Source of the DNA: Gammaproteobacteria bacterium
GTDB taxonomy: Bacteria > Pseudomonadota > Gammaproteobacteria > Pseudomonadales > Litorivicinaceae
DNA length: 28,066 nucleotides
Direction of reading: 5' to 3'
Assembly: GCA_002717305.1 (NCBI GenBank)
Contig: PBDH01000032.1
Location: forward strand, 1-28,066
Shown: positions 7,768 to 16,180 of the stretch, piece after piece
Layout: each line of letters begins with the position of its first letter
How positions within the stretch are numbered: position 1 is the first letter of the stretch
Position numbers and translations under genes: made by a program
Notes under the pieces: model-generated
The model's input: the letters and a program-made list of their open reading frames with translations, nothing else
The model's database searches: none
What the model was told of the DNA's origin: nothing

Positions 7768-10389
7768 TTAGTTAATTGACTCATCGTCCATCCCCAGACC
7801 AGGCCCCTCGGCAGTTTCTGTATCCTCCCCAACCACGACGTCGGCCGATCCGTCGACTGGTGGCTCGGATACCGCGTCAACCCGCACCAGCTGTTCTCCG
7901 TCTGTTAATCGAATTAATGTGACACCCTGAGTATTGCGACCAAGCACTGAGATATCGTGGCAAGGCGTACGCACCATCGTTCCACCATTTGTGATCAACA
8001 AGAGATCATCATCGTCAACAACTTGCGCCGCACCGACAACAACACCATTTCGTTCTGACGTTTGAATACCAATGACACCCATTGCCCCCCGGCCCTTTCG
8101 GGGAAATTCGCTCACAAGCGTACGCTTGCCGTAACCATTCTCACAGGCTAGAAGAAGTGTCGCCTCATCATCGGCGACGATCATAGTTACGACAGATTCC
8201 TTGGACTCTTTCAACCGAATACCACGAACACCTCTGGCTTCTCGACCCATCGAGCGGACTTCGACCTCATCGAACCGTGTCACTTTTCCGTTGGAGTTCA
8301 CCAAAACGATGTCTCGCGCGCCGTCAGTTATTGAAGCTCCAATTAATGTATCGTCTTGGTTGAACTCAATCGCACGTATACCCGACGCTCTAGGCCGCGC
8401 AAACCGTTCAAGCGGAACCTTTTTTACAGTGCCACGAGCGGTCGCCATAAATACATAACGCCCCTCGCCTTTATCGTCTTCTCCCAACGGCAATACGGCT
8501 GTGACTCGACCACCACCTTCCAATGCGTCGATCATATTAACGATTGGCTTCCCACGAGCATTACGGCCCGCCTGAGGGATCTCGTATACCTTCAACCAGT
8601 GGAGGCGTCCCGTATCTGTGAACAACAACAATGTATCGTGCGAGTTCGCTACTAAAAGCAAATCAACAACATCTTCTTCTTTCAAGTTCGTGGCACTCTT
8701 ACCACGACCACCGCGTCTTTGTGCTTGGTACGATGCAAGCGGCTGGGTTTTCGCATAACCGGTCTTTGAAAACGTTACTACCATGTCTTCCCGTGGTATG
8801 AGATCTTCGGTCGACAAAGACAAGTGCGATTCGATAATGACAGAACGACGCTCGTCACCAAACTGACTCCTCACTGCTGTAAGCTCTTCACGAATCACCT
8901 GAGTCAGTCTGTCAGGATTAGCAAGAATCGCTTCACGCTCAGCAATGTCTTCTAGAATCGAACCGTATTCTTCGAGAAGTTTTTCAATCTCCAGGCCTGT
9001 CAAACGATGCAAACGTAAATCCAAAATCGCTTGCGCCTGCTGCTGACTCAAATGATACTTACCTTCAACCAATCCAAAGCCATCCGGCAAATCATCTGGG
9101 CGAATGCCGCCGGTGCCCGCACGCTCAAGCATATCTGTCACAGATCCCGGTACCCACGAAGTTGCCATCAAGCGCTCTTTTGCGACGTGAGCATTCGAGG
9201 AATTTTTGATTAGTTCAATTACCGGATCAATGTTTGCTAGTGCAACCGCTTGGCCCTCTAAAATATGGCCTCGTTCACGCGCTTTTCTCAACTCAAAGAT
9301 AGTGCGTCGAGTCACTACCTCGCGCCGGTGGCGAATGAAACACGAGAGCATGTCCTTCAAGTTCAGCGTCTTCGGTTGTCCATCGACGAGCGCAACCATA
9401 TTGATACCAAAGCTTGACTGAAGTTGCGTCTGACTAAACAGATTATTTACAACAACTTCCGGTGTCTCGCCACGACGTAAATCTACGACGATGCGCATAC
9501 CCTCTTTGTCTGACTCGTCACGAAGCTCAGTGATCCCCTCAATCTTTTTATCTTTGACCAGCTCCGCAATTTTTTCGATCACTCGGGCTTTGTTGACCTG
9601 ATAAGGGATTTCAGTGAAAACGATAGATTTCTTGTCCTCACCCTCAATGTGGAACTTCGATCGCATGATCGCGCGGCCTCGCCCAGTAGCGTATGCCTCA
9701 CGGACACCCTCGAGACCGTTTATCAGCGCACCTGTTGGAAAGTCCGGTGCCGGAACAAAAGTCATTAGGTCTTGTATTGAAATCGCTGGATCATCGAGAT
9801 AGGCCAAACAACCATCGATTACCTCTGTGAGGTTATGCGGTGGGACGTTAGTAGCCATTCCTACGGCAATGCCGGCAGAACCGTTGACTAGCAAATTAGG
9901 GACTTTGGTGGGTAGCACATCCGGGATTTTCTCTGTCCCATCATAATTCGGAACATAATCCACGGTATCTTTGTCTAGATCGGCGAGAAGCTCATGTGCA
10001 ATGCGTTCCATCCGGATTTCGGTGTAGCGCATGGCAGCCGCGCGATCCCCATCAACTGATCCGAAGTTACCTTGGCCATCAATTAATGGATATCTCATGG
10101 AAAATGGCTGTGCTAGCCTGACAATAGTGTCATACACCGCAGAGTCGCCATGCGGGTGGTATTTACCAATTACGTCACCAACAACACGCGCAGATTTCTT
10201 ATATGCAGCATTCCAATTATTACTCAATTCGCTCTGCGCGAATAAGACACGCCGATGGACTGGCTTTAAACCATCTCTCACATCTGGCAAGGCTCGCCCA
10301 ACAATGACGCTCATCGCGTAATCTAGGTAGCTTGTTTTGAGTTCATCCTCAATATTGATAGGTAAAATTTCGCGTGCCGAATCTGACAT
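7768..10389 (-). CDS. gyrA: DNA gyrase subunit A
   Basis: Type II topoisomerase subunit that breaks and rejoins DNA while GyrB supplies ATP-driven negative supercoiling. It has 873 residues, the usual length. The breakage-reunion domain carries the catalytic tyrosine Y122 (AMRYTEIRM). The quinolone-resistance region reads HPHGDSAVYD, with Ser83 and Asp87 (E. coli numbering applies directly), the drug-sensitive state. The GyrA box QRRGGRGK, needed for DNA wrapping, lies near residue 560, followed by the beta-pinwheel C-terminal domain and an acidic tail (about GEDTETAEGPGLGMDDE). The start MSDSAREILPINIEDEL matches the family. A GGGA lies about 12 nt before the ATG, a weak ribosome site for such an abundant protein. 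ubiG is divergent from it. Confidence 0.98.
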   Translation of the reverse strand: MSDSAREILPINIEDELKTSYLDYAMSVIVGRALPDVRDGLKPVHRRVLFAQSELSNNWNAAYKKSARVVGDVIGKYHPHGDSAVYDTIVRLAQPFSMRYPLIDGQGNFGSVDGDRAAAMRYTEIRMERIAHELLADLDKDTVDYVPNYDGTEKIPDVLPTKVPNLLVNGSAGIAVGMATNVPPHNLTEVIDGCLAYLDDPAISIQDLMTFVPAPDFPTGALINGLEGVREAYATGRGRAIMRSKFHIEGEDKKSIVFTEIPYQVNKARVIEKIAELVKDKKIEGITELRDESDKEGMRIVVDLRRGETPEVVVNNLFSQTQLQSSFGINMVALVDGQPKTLNLKDMLSCFIRHRREVVTRRTIFELRKARERGHILEGQAVALANIDPVIELIKNSSNAHVAKERLMATSWVPGSVTDMLERAGTGGIRPDDLPDGFGLVEGKYHLSQQQAQAILDLRLHRLTGLEIEKLLEEYGSILEDIAEREAILANPDRLTQVIREELTAVRSQFGDERRSVIIESHLSLSTEDLIPREDMVVTFSKTGYAKTQPLASYQAQRRGGRGKSATNLKEEDVVDLLLVANSHDTLLLFTDTGRLHWLKVYEIPQAGRNARGKPIVNMIDALEGGGRVTAVLPLGEDDKGEGRYVFMATARGTVKKVPLERFARPRASGIRAIEFNQDDTLIGASITDGARDIVLVNSNGKVTRFDEVEVRSMGREARGVRGIRLKESKESVVTMIVADDEATLLLACENGYGKRTLVSEFPRKGRGAMGVIGIQTSERNGVVVGAAQVVDDDDLLLITNGGTMVRTPCHDISVLGRNTQGVTLIRLTDGEQLVRVDAVSEPPVDGSADVVVGEDTETAEGPGLGMDDESIN

Positions 10390-10541
10390 GAATGATGGGC
10401 TGTCCCTAGAAAATTTTTAAGTGTCAAATAGTACCACGAACCACCCAAAAACGGTCTTATTGTGTGTGGAATCCGATGCGACCGACATGGTGTATATTCG
10501 CTGTTACTCCAGAATCAAAAATTAACTTAGACGGATCAGGT
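10390..10541. promoter_or_regulatory. divergent gyrA/ubiG promoter region
   Basis: This 152-bp gap separates divergent genes and should hold a promoter in each direction. Candidates are a -10-like TATATT on the plus strand (10493-10498) for ubiG and a TACTAT on the minus strand (about 10425-10430) for gyrA. Neither has a clear -35 at the right distance, so exact promoters cannot be assigned. Confidence 0.4.
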
Positions 10542-11246
10542 ATGACAACGCCAGTAGACTACAGAGAAGTCAGTAAATTTAATCACATTGCAAGAAATTA
10601 TTGGGACCCGGAAGGGCCCATGCGGGCTATCCATCAAATCAATCCATTGCGCATAGACTTCGTGGAATCCTATTACCCATTGCAAGACGCTAAGGTACTT
10701 GACGTCGGCTGTGGCGGGGGGCTTGCGGCAGAAGCTATGGCTAAACGCGGAAGTCTTGTTACCGGCATCGATATATCGCCGGAGATGCTAAAAACAGCAA
10801 AGCTCCACGCACGGGAGTGTAAAGTGAAGGTGACTTACTTGCAGTCGCACGCAGAAGCCTTCGCTACAAAGCACGCTTGCGAATTTGATTTAGTGACATG
10901 CTTCGAGATGATCGAACATGTACCCGATCCAATACAGACTCTGAGAGCGCTATCTCAGCTAGTCAGGCCCGGCGGCTGGTTAGTCATTTCTACCATCAAT
11001 CGAACACTGAAAGCGTATCTTGGTACCGTGCTTGTGGCTGAATATATCTTGAATTGGGTTCCCAAGGGAACGCATGACTACACACGCTTTATAAAACCAT
11101 CCGAGGTTGCTGCTGGGTTGCGTCCAGAAGGCCTCGATGTAAAAAGTATTGAGGGAGTGGTTTATCAACCACAATACAAACAGTTCAAGCGCTCGACTTC
11201 AACCATTGACATGAACTATCAGCTTGCTGCGAGGAAATCAGAATGA
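10542..11246 (+). CDS. ubiG: ubiquinone biosynthesis O-methyltransferase
   Basis: SAM-dependent methyltransferase carrying out both O-methylation steps of ubiquinone synthesis. It has 234 residues (240 in E. coli). The SAM-binding motif I LDVGCGGG is at 53-60, followed by GIDISPEML, the motif II region FDLVTCFEMIEHVPD, and PGGWLVISTINRT, all matching UbiG. The N-terminal EVSKFNHIARNYWDPEGPMR segment is also typical. An in-frame ATG at 10464 would add 26 residues, but the ATG at 10542 has GGA 6 nt before it and aligns with the family. The 3' end overlaps yciK in an ATGA, so the two are co-translated. Confidence 0.95.
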   Translation: MTTPVDYREVSKFNHIARNYWDPEGPMRAIHQINPLRIDFVESYYPLQDAKVLDVGCGGGLAAEAMAKRGSLVTGIDISPEMLKTAKLHARECKVKVTYLQSHAEAFATKHACEFDLVTCFEMIEHVPDPIQTLRALSQLVRPGGWLVISTINRTLKAYLGTVLVAEYILNWVPKGTHDYTRFIKPSEVAAGLRPEGLDVKSIEGVVYQPQYKQFKRSTSTIDMNYQLAARKSE

Positions 11247-12043
11247 CGGACATCATTGATTCGATGATATCGACACTCAAAGCTGACCCTAGATTTGACC
11301 AACAAGTCATCTTAGTGACCGGCGCGTCATCCGGAATCGGGCGTGCCCTCGCGCTTGAACTTGCTAAAAGAGGAGCGACCGTGATTCTTCTGGGTCGTAA
11401 TGAGGATCAGCTTGACAGTGTCTATGATGAAATTCTCACTCTTGGTGGCGCTACGCCCGCAATCATAAATTGCGATCTAGCTAACCTTTCGCTGGATAAC
11501 GCAGGAGAAATCGCTGAACACATCCGAGAAAAATTCGGCAGGCTCCATGGGTTAGGCCATATCGCTGGTGTCTTGGGAGGAAGAGAGCCTATCCAGTCAC
11601 ATCGATCGGAACAATGGGATCTCGCACTTCAAGTCAATCTCACGGCTGTCTTTCGATTAACCCAAGCACTGCTCCCCTTACTAAACGCATCAGAAGCGGG
11701 CCGGATTGTCTTCGCAACATCCAGCGTGGGGAAGCGCGTCGATGCTTATTGGGGGGCGTATGCCGTCTCAAAAGCTGGTCTTGAGATGTTCGTGGGCATG
11801 CTTAGTCAAGAACTTGAAAACACATCAAACACGCGTGTATTACTCATTAATCCCGGCGCCACTAGGACAAAAATGCGCGCAGAAGCCATGCCTGGTGAGA
11901 ACCCAGAAACACTTCCGTCCTCAGATATTGTCGCTGAAGCATTCTTATATGGCTTGACTAAAGATGCAGAGGCATCGCACGGACAGCGTGTCAACGCCCG
12001 TGACCTGATGGACGCTTTAGGAACTTGGCAGACTTCCTGCTAG
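11243..12043 (+). CDS. yciK: YciK-type short-chain dehydrogenase/reductase
   Basis: A 266-residue classical SDR. The NAD(P)-binding TGASSGIG is at 26-33, catalytic Asn at N132, Ser at 160/161 (FATSSVG), and Tyr173-x3-Lys177 in GAYAVSK, followed by LINPGATRTKMRAEA. Overall similarity is closest to E. coli YciK, whose substrate is not established. One oddity: the NNAG motif after strand 4 reads HIAG, replacing an Asn that most SDRs, including YciK (HNAG), keep. A GAGGAA lies 5 nt before the ATG, which overlaps the ubiG stop. The last 53 bp overlap rluB on the opposite strand. In pseudomonads mupP usually lies between ubiG and yciK; it is absent here. Confidence 0.88.
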   Translation: MTDIIDSMISTLKADPRFDQQVILVTGASSGIGRALALELAKRGATVILLGRNEDQLDSVYDEILTLGGATPAIINCDLANLSLDNAGEIAEHIREKFGRLHGLGHIAGVLGGREPIQSHRSEQWDLALQVNLTAVFRLTQALLPLLNASEAGRIVFATSSVGKRVDAYWGAYAVSKAGLEMFVGMLSQELENTSNTRVLLINPGATRTKMRAEAMPGENPETLPSSDIVAEAFLYGLTKDAEASHGQRVNARDLMDALGTWQTSC

Positions 12044-12881
12044 CAATGGTTGACTTGCGAGACAGTGACTTTTTGGATAATCGACGTTTAATATCCTTCA
12101 ACTCTTGCAGTGTCATTCTAGGTACTTTTAAACTCGGTAGGCCAACGAGTTTACTCAAATCGTCTACCTCTTTTTGACCCAATTCAACAAAATGCCCGCG
12201 CCTTAAAAACGAAGGCAGAAAGATACAACCGTATCGCACACGCTTCAGTCGATTGACCCGCAGGCCCTGACTTTCCCAAAGCCGACGTACTTCACGGTTC
12301 CGCCCTTCCATTAAAGTGACATAAAACCAATGATTAAGGCGATCTCGATCTGACTCCGGGTGTTGGACAATATCCGTAAATCGTGCCGGTCCATCTTCCA
12401 ATATCACGCCTTCAACCAACCGCGCGAGCTGTTCATTAGTCACATTCCCGTGCACACGCACCATATACTCTCTGTCCACCCCACTAGATGGGTGCATAAG
12501 ACGATTTGATAGCTCACCATCTGTTGTGAGAAGAATAAGCCCGGATGTATTGATATCCAAACGCCCGACCGCTATCCACCGTCCTTGCGAAAGTTTTGGT
12601 AACCGATCAAAAATAGTTGGGCGGCCCTCTGGATCCTTGCGAGTACAAACCTCACCCGCGGGTTTATGGTAGGCCAAAACTAACCGAGTTTGTCCAAATA
12701 GCTTCTTTGTTGGTACCGGCTTTCCGTTAAATGCTATTTCGTCATCTTTCTCAATCTTGGTTCCCAAAACAGCTATCACACCATTGACCGATATTCGCCC
12801 CTCTTCGATTGCTACCTCGAGTGCCCTGCGAGACCCGTAACCGGCTCGGGCTAGCACTTTTTGAAGTCGCTCACTCGCCAT
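11991..12881 (-). CDS. rluB: 23S rRNA pseudouridine synthase B (RluB type)
   Basis: Converts U2605 of 23S rRNA (E. coli numbering) to pseudouridine. It has 296 residues: an N-terminal S4 RNA-binding domain (about 3-48, starting ERLQKVLARAGYGSRR), then the RsuA/RluB catalytic domain with GRLDINTSGLILLT at 106-119 and the catalytic Asp109, and MEGRNREVRRLWE in the C-terminal half. A Lys/Ser/Arg-rich tail of about 30 residues ends the protein, as in many RluB proteins. The rluB start overlaps scpB by 11 bp, the usual scpA-scpB-rluB order. The end of the tail is encoded antisense to the end of yciK. RluB rather than RluE/RluF is chosen from the S4 domain, tail and context. Confidence 0.92.
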   Translation of the reverse strand: MASERLQKVLARAGYGSRRALEVAIEEGRISVNGVIAVLGTKIEKDDEIAFNGKPVPTKKLFGQTRLVLAYHKPAGEVCTRKDPEGRPTIFDRLPKLSQGRWIAVGRLDINTSGLILLTTDGELSNRLMHPSSGVDREYMVRVHGNVTNEQLARLVEGVILEDGPARFTDIVQHPESDRDRLNHWFYVTLMEGRNREVRRLWESQGLRVNRLKRVRYGCIFLPSFLRRGHFVELGQKEVDDLSKLVGLPSLKVPRMTLQELKDIKRRLSKKSLSRKSTIASRKSAKFLKRPSGHGR

Positions 12882-13440
12882 GAACGTTCATCTGATCAAG
12901 GAGATCTTCCGTTGGTGCAACAATCAGATCCTCGGCATTTGGTAACTCCTCTAGCGACTTCAATCCGAAATCGTTCAAGAACTCCGTCGTTGTAGCTAGC
13001 AAGGCAGGACGACCAGGCACTTCTTTATGACCAACCACCGTGATCCAGCCACGTTCCTCGAGAGTACGAATAATTTGCGTGTTCACTGCAACACCACGAA
13101 CAGCCTCAATTTCACCACGAGTCACTGGTTGTCGATACGCTATCATTGCAAGAGTCTCAAGGGTAGCTCGTGAGTACTTGCCTGGTTTGTCATCGGTCAA
13201 ATTCGCAAGATACGGGATCAGATCTTGACTGACCTGAAATCGAAAACCACCAGCCACTTCAACAAGATGAATGGATCGCGCCTTATAGTCATCGGCAAGG
13301 CTGGTTAAAGCCTCTCGCAACATTCCTTCGGTCGGTACTTTTTGGTTTCCAAACAATTTTTTCATTTGATAGATACTCATTGGCGCAAGATTGGAAAATA
13401 AGGCACCTTCAAGGATTCTCTTTAGATCAAAATCAGACAT
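12871..13440 (-). CDS. scpB: segregation and condensation protein B
   Basis: Winged-helix kleisin-associated subunit that binds ScpA and, with SMC, forms the chromosome-condensing complex. It has 189 residues from the ATG at 13440. The second winged-helix block YSRATLETLAMIAYRQPVTR, followed by GEIEAVRGV and VGHKEVPGRPALLATT, is the ScpB signature. A GTG two codons upstream (13446) is an alternative start; the ATG is preferred by codon type. It overlaps scpA by 8 bp and rluB by 11 bp. The subunits probably assemble from a coupled transcript, with smc encoded separately at 23135-26533. Confidence 0.95.
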   Translation of the reverse strand: MSDFDLKRILEGALFSNLAPMSIYQMKKLFGNQKVPTEGMLREALTSLADDYKARSIHLVEVAGGFRFQVSQDLIPYLANLTDDKPGKYSRATLETLAMIAYRQPVTRGEIEAVRGVAVNTQIIRTLEERGWITVVGHKEVPGRPALLATTTEFLNDFGLKSLEELPNAEDLIVAPTEDLLDQMNVHGE

Positions 13441-14236
13441 TCTCACTCACTGGACGAATATAGATCTGACTGCCGGGAGCGGCTTGGACCAGCGCGCACA
13501 AACCCTCACGCACTAACTCAAGGATCGCGAGAAAAGAGACGACCACACCAGCTCTACCCTCTTCAACAGAGAATAATTCTGATAGCGTCAATTCAGATTG
13601 TTCTTTTAACTTCGTCAATACCTCACTCATTCGCTGACGAGTCGATAAGGCTTCCCATGTGATTTGATGGGCGGAGGACAGCCTGGCCCTCTCGAGTAGC
13701 TCACTAAAGGCCAAAACTAGTTCAGACAAATCGACCTGTGGAGGTATTGTTCTCTCGTCAGAGTCTGGCTGTTTTGCTACCGCAATTTGGAAATCGCGAT
13801 CGACACGCGGCATCGCATCGAGCACTTCAGCAGTCAGTTTAACCTTTTCGTATTCCAGTAGCCTACGGATTAATTCCGCTCTAGGGTCTTCTGCTTCATG
13901 ATCCTCTGTATTTAGGGGTTTAGGTAATAACGCTCGGGACTTTATTTCAGTAAGCATCGCAGCCATTACCAAGTATTCCGCAGCCAAATCAAATCGCATG
14001 GCTTCAAGCAAAGCAATATATCCCATGTATTGACGCGTAATTTCCGCAACATCAATCCTAATTATGTCGAGATTTTGTCGGCGGATTAAATAGAGCAACA
14101 AATCAAGAGGCCCCTCGAACGCATCCAAAACCACTTCAAGTGCGTCCGGTGGTATGTACAGATCTTCTGGTAACTGGGTTAAAGGCGAGCCCTCGACAAC
14201 GGCAAGTCGAAGCTCACCCTGAGCATTATTTATCAC
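13433..14236 (-). CDS. scpA: segregation and condensation protein A (kleisin)
   Basis: Kleisin subunit that bridges the SMC heads. It has 267 residues. The N-terminal SMC-neck-binding block contains FEGPLDLLLYLIRRQNLDI (40-58), highly characteristic of ScpA, followed by AAEYLVMAAMLTEIKSRALLP. The middle is acidic and Glu-rich, and the C-terminal winged helix reads VVSFLAILELVREG. The first 30 residues before the core are an extension of the kind seen in pseudomonad ScpA. The start codon is GTG, overlapping the trpS stop as GTGA, and no better start is available in frame. Confidence 0.95.
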   Translation of the reverse strand: MINNAQGELRLAVVEGSPLTQLPEDLYIPPDALEVVLDAFEGPLDLLLYLIRRQNLDIIRIDVAEITRQYMGYIALLEAMRFDLAAEYLVMAAMLTEIKSRALLPKPLNTEDHEAEDPRAELIRRLLEYEKVKLTAEVLDAMPRVDRDFQIAVAKQPDSDERTIPPQVDLSELVLAFSELLERARLSSAHQITWEALSTRQRMSEVLTKLKEQSELTLSELFSVEEGRAGVVVSFLAILELVREGLCALVQAAPGSQIYIRPVSENV

Positions 14237-15447
14237 CGGTAACTCAATCCCATTGCTTGGCGCACCTCATTGAGAGTCTGGCGAGCATCATCTTCAGCCT
14301 TTTCAGCTCCCTCGATCAGAATGGACCGAACCATGTCAGGATTTTCGTCATATGGCGCTGCTCGCGCAATTATCTGATCTTGCTCAGCGATAACTGCATC
14401 AATGACCGGTTGCTTACATTCCAAGCAACCAATCCCAGCCGATGTACATCCCTCACGAACCCAGCCCTTGGTGGCCGAATCAGAGTACACTTCATGAAAT
14501 TGCCAGACCGGACACTTCTCTGGCGTGCCAGGGTCTGACAGACGAACTCGCGCAGGGTCTGTTGGCATTCGCTTCATTTTGGTTGTCACAGAATCCGGCC
14601 CCTCACGTAAACCGATGGTATTTCCGTAGGATTTCGACATCTTTTGACCATCTAGCCCTGGCATTTTGGCAGCTTCAGTAAGAAGCGCTTGAGGCTCTGG
14701 TAGGATAACTTTGCCAGAGCCTTCCAAGTAGCCGATCAAGCGCTCTCGATCAGCAAGTGTGATATTTTGTTGGTCTTTAACCAGTGCTTGAGCGCGCTGA
14801 AGGCTCTCTTGATCACCGTTTTCCAAGTATGCTCTGCGCAGCGATCGATAAAGCTTCGCGCCCTTCTTACCCATCTTGTTACAAGCAGACTCAGCGAGTT
14901 CCTCAAAGCCAGGTTCCCGCCCATAGATGTGATTAAAACGACGTGCGATTTCTCGAGTAATTTCAACATGAGCAACTTGATCAGCGCCCACAGGAACATG
15001 CCCCGCGCGATACAAAAGTATATCCGCACTTTGGAGAAGAGGATAACCGAGAAATCCGTAGGTCGTTAGATCTTTATCCGCGAGCTTTTCCTGTTGATCC
15101 TTGTAAGTTGGCACACGCTCAAGCCAGCCTAGAGGCGTAATCATAGATAAAAGTAGGTGGAGCTCTGCGTGCGCAACAACTTGCGACTGGACGAATAAAG
15201 TTGCAGATCCGGGGTTTATGCCTGAAGCTAGCCAATCGATCACCATATCCGTAATCGCCTGATCAATGCCTAAAGTATCTTGATAATGGGTTGTAAGCGC
15301 GTGCCAGTCGGCAACAAAGAAAAAGCATTCATATTCATGCTGTAACTGGACCCAATTTTTCAAAACGCCATGATAGTGGCCCAAATGCAACCGGCCGGTT
15401 GGTCGCATTCCCGAAAGCACGCGATGGGACGGATCTACTCCGCTCAA
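14233..15447 (-). CDS. trpS: tryptophanyl-tRNA synthetase, long form with cysteine cluster
   Basis: Class I aminoacyl-tRNA synthetase charging tRNA-Trp. It has 404 residues against 334 in E. coli. The HIGH-type motif is HLGH at 21-24 and KMSKS is at 269-273. The extra length is mainly an inserted helical region at about 180-250. The C-terminal half holds C312, C334, C341 and C344, spaced C-x21-C-x6-C-x2-C, close to the C-x22-C-x6-C-x2-C that binds a [4Fe-4S] cluster in Thermotoga TrpRS. The start is TTG at 15447: the frame has a stop two codons upstream, a GGGAG lies 6 nt before it, and later starts would cut into the first Rossmann strand. It follows yciO by 43 bp. Confidence 0.95.
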   Translation of the reverse strand: MSGVDPSHRVLSGMRPTGRLHLGHYHGVLKNWVQLQHEYECFFFVADWHALTTHYQDTLGIDQAITDMVIDWLASGINPGSATLFVQSQVVAHAELHLLLSMITPLGWLERVPTYKDQQEKLADKDLTTYGFLGYPLLQSADILLYRAGHVPVGADQVAHVEITREIARRFNHIYGREPGFEELAESACNKMGKKGAKLYRSLRRAYLENGDQESLQRAQALVKDQQNITLADRERLIGYLEGSGKVILPEPQALLTEAAKMPGLDGQKMSKSYGNTIGLREGPDSVTTKMKRMPTDPARVRLSDPGTPEKCPVWQFHEVYSDSATKGWVREGCTSAGIGCLECKQPVIDAVIAEQDQIIARAAPYDENPDMVRSILIEGAEKAEDDARQTLNEVRQAMGLSYR

Positions 15448-15490
15448 ATGTCACTCCCTCGTTTTGTTTCAAATGAAGATAATAACAAGG

Positions 15491-16120
15491 TTACACCAGA
15501 TCAGAGAAAGCAGATGAATCTCCGGCTCCCAAGCGAGTCACGATTGGTAATCCATTAGTTAAATCCACAACAGTAGTACCCTCAAAACCGCAAAACCCAC
15601 CATCGATAACCAAATCAAGCGTGTGACCTAAGGCCTTCATTATCTCGTGAGGATCTGTCATTGGCATTTGTTCATTCGGGAGCATCAAACTCGAAGTCAT
15701 GAGAGGTTCACCAAAATTGCCCAAGAGATCTAAAGCGATCCTATTATCAGGAATACGAATCCCTATTTGTTTCCGTTTCGGATGCAAAAGACGTCTTGGG
15801 ACCTCACGCGTTGCCTCAAGAATAAACGTGTAAGCACCCGGCGTATGTGCCTTCAAAAGTCGATATTCTTGATTCCCGACTCGGGCATAGACTGAGATTT
15901 CTGATAAATCGCGGCACAGCAGCGTAAAATTATGTTTGTCGTCCAATCGGCGGATCTGGCGGATAATCTCCACCCCTCTCTTGTTTTCTAATGCGCAGCT
16001 TAGGGCGTATCCCGAGTCCGTTGGGATTACAACAACACCTCCCTGTTCAATACAGTGTGACGCTTCTTGAATCAACCGAATCTGTGGATTGTCTTTATGA
16101 ATTGCGAAGAATTGTGCCAC
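15491..16120 (-). CDS. yciO: YciO-family (YrdC/Sua5-like) protein
   Basis: A 209-residue YrdC-fold protein clearly closest to E. coli YciO (206 residues). Matching blocks include FFAIHKDNPQ, VVVIPTDSGYALSC, DDKHNFTLLCRDLSE, HTPGAYTFILEA, VPRRLLHPKRKQIGIR and SSLMLP. Sua5/TsaC relatives make threonylcarbamoyl-AMP for tRNA t6A37; YciO belongs to a separate branch, so that role is not assumed here. The chosen GTG at 16120 aligns with the YciO N-terminus. A TTG at 16144 would add eight residues; neither has a strong Shine-Dalgarno. It heads the yciO-trpS-scpA-scpB-rluB run and is divergent from yciB/ispZ across only 60 bp. Confidence 0.9.
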   Translation of the reverse strand: MAQFFAIHKDNPQIRLIQEASHCIEQGGVVVIPTDSGYALSCALENKRGVEIIRQIRRLDDKHNFTLLCRDLSEISVYARVGNQEYRLLKAHTPGAYTFILEATREVPRRLLHPKRKQIGIRIPDNRIALDLLGNFGEPLMTSSLMLPNEQMPMTDPHEIMKALGHTLDLVIDGGFCGFEGTTVVDLTNGLPIVTRLGAGDSSAFSDLV

Positions 16121-16140
16121 GGTTGGTCTAAACCTATGCT
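16112..16140 (+). promoter_or_regulatory. candidate promoter for yciB/ispZ operon
   Basis: TTGTGC (16112-16117), 17 bp, then TATGCT (16135-16140) resembles a sigma70 promoter and lies 40 bp before the yciB ATG. It would overlap the start of the divergent yciO gene. A second -10-like TATGAT is at 16151-16156 but has no good -35. Confidence is low because both boxes are imperfect. Confidence 0.35.
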
Positions 16141-16180
16141 CCAAAAGCGGTATGATGCCAGAAATAATTGGAAGAACCTG

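Noticed and set aside
7548..7880. 110-codon minus-strand frame spanning the end of gyrA and the pheA leader
   Set aside because: It overlaps the gyrA C-terminal tail and ends at the pheA start; composition and lack of homology suggest chance.
14140..14538. 132-codon plus-strand open frame over trpS and scpA
   Set aside because: Antisense to the conserved ends of two recognised genes; no family resemblance.
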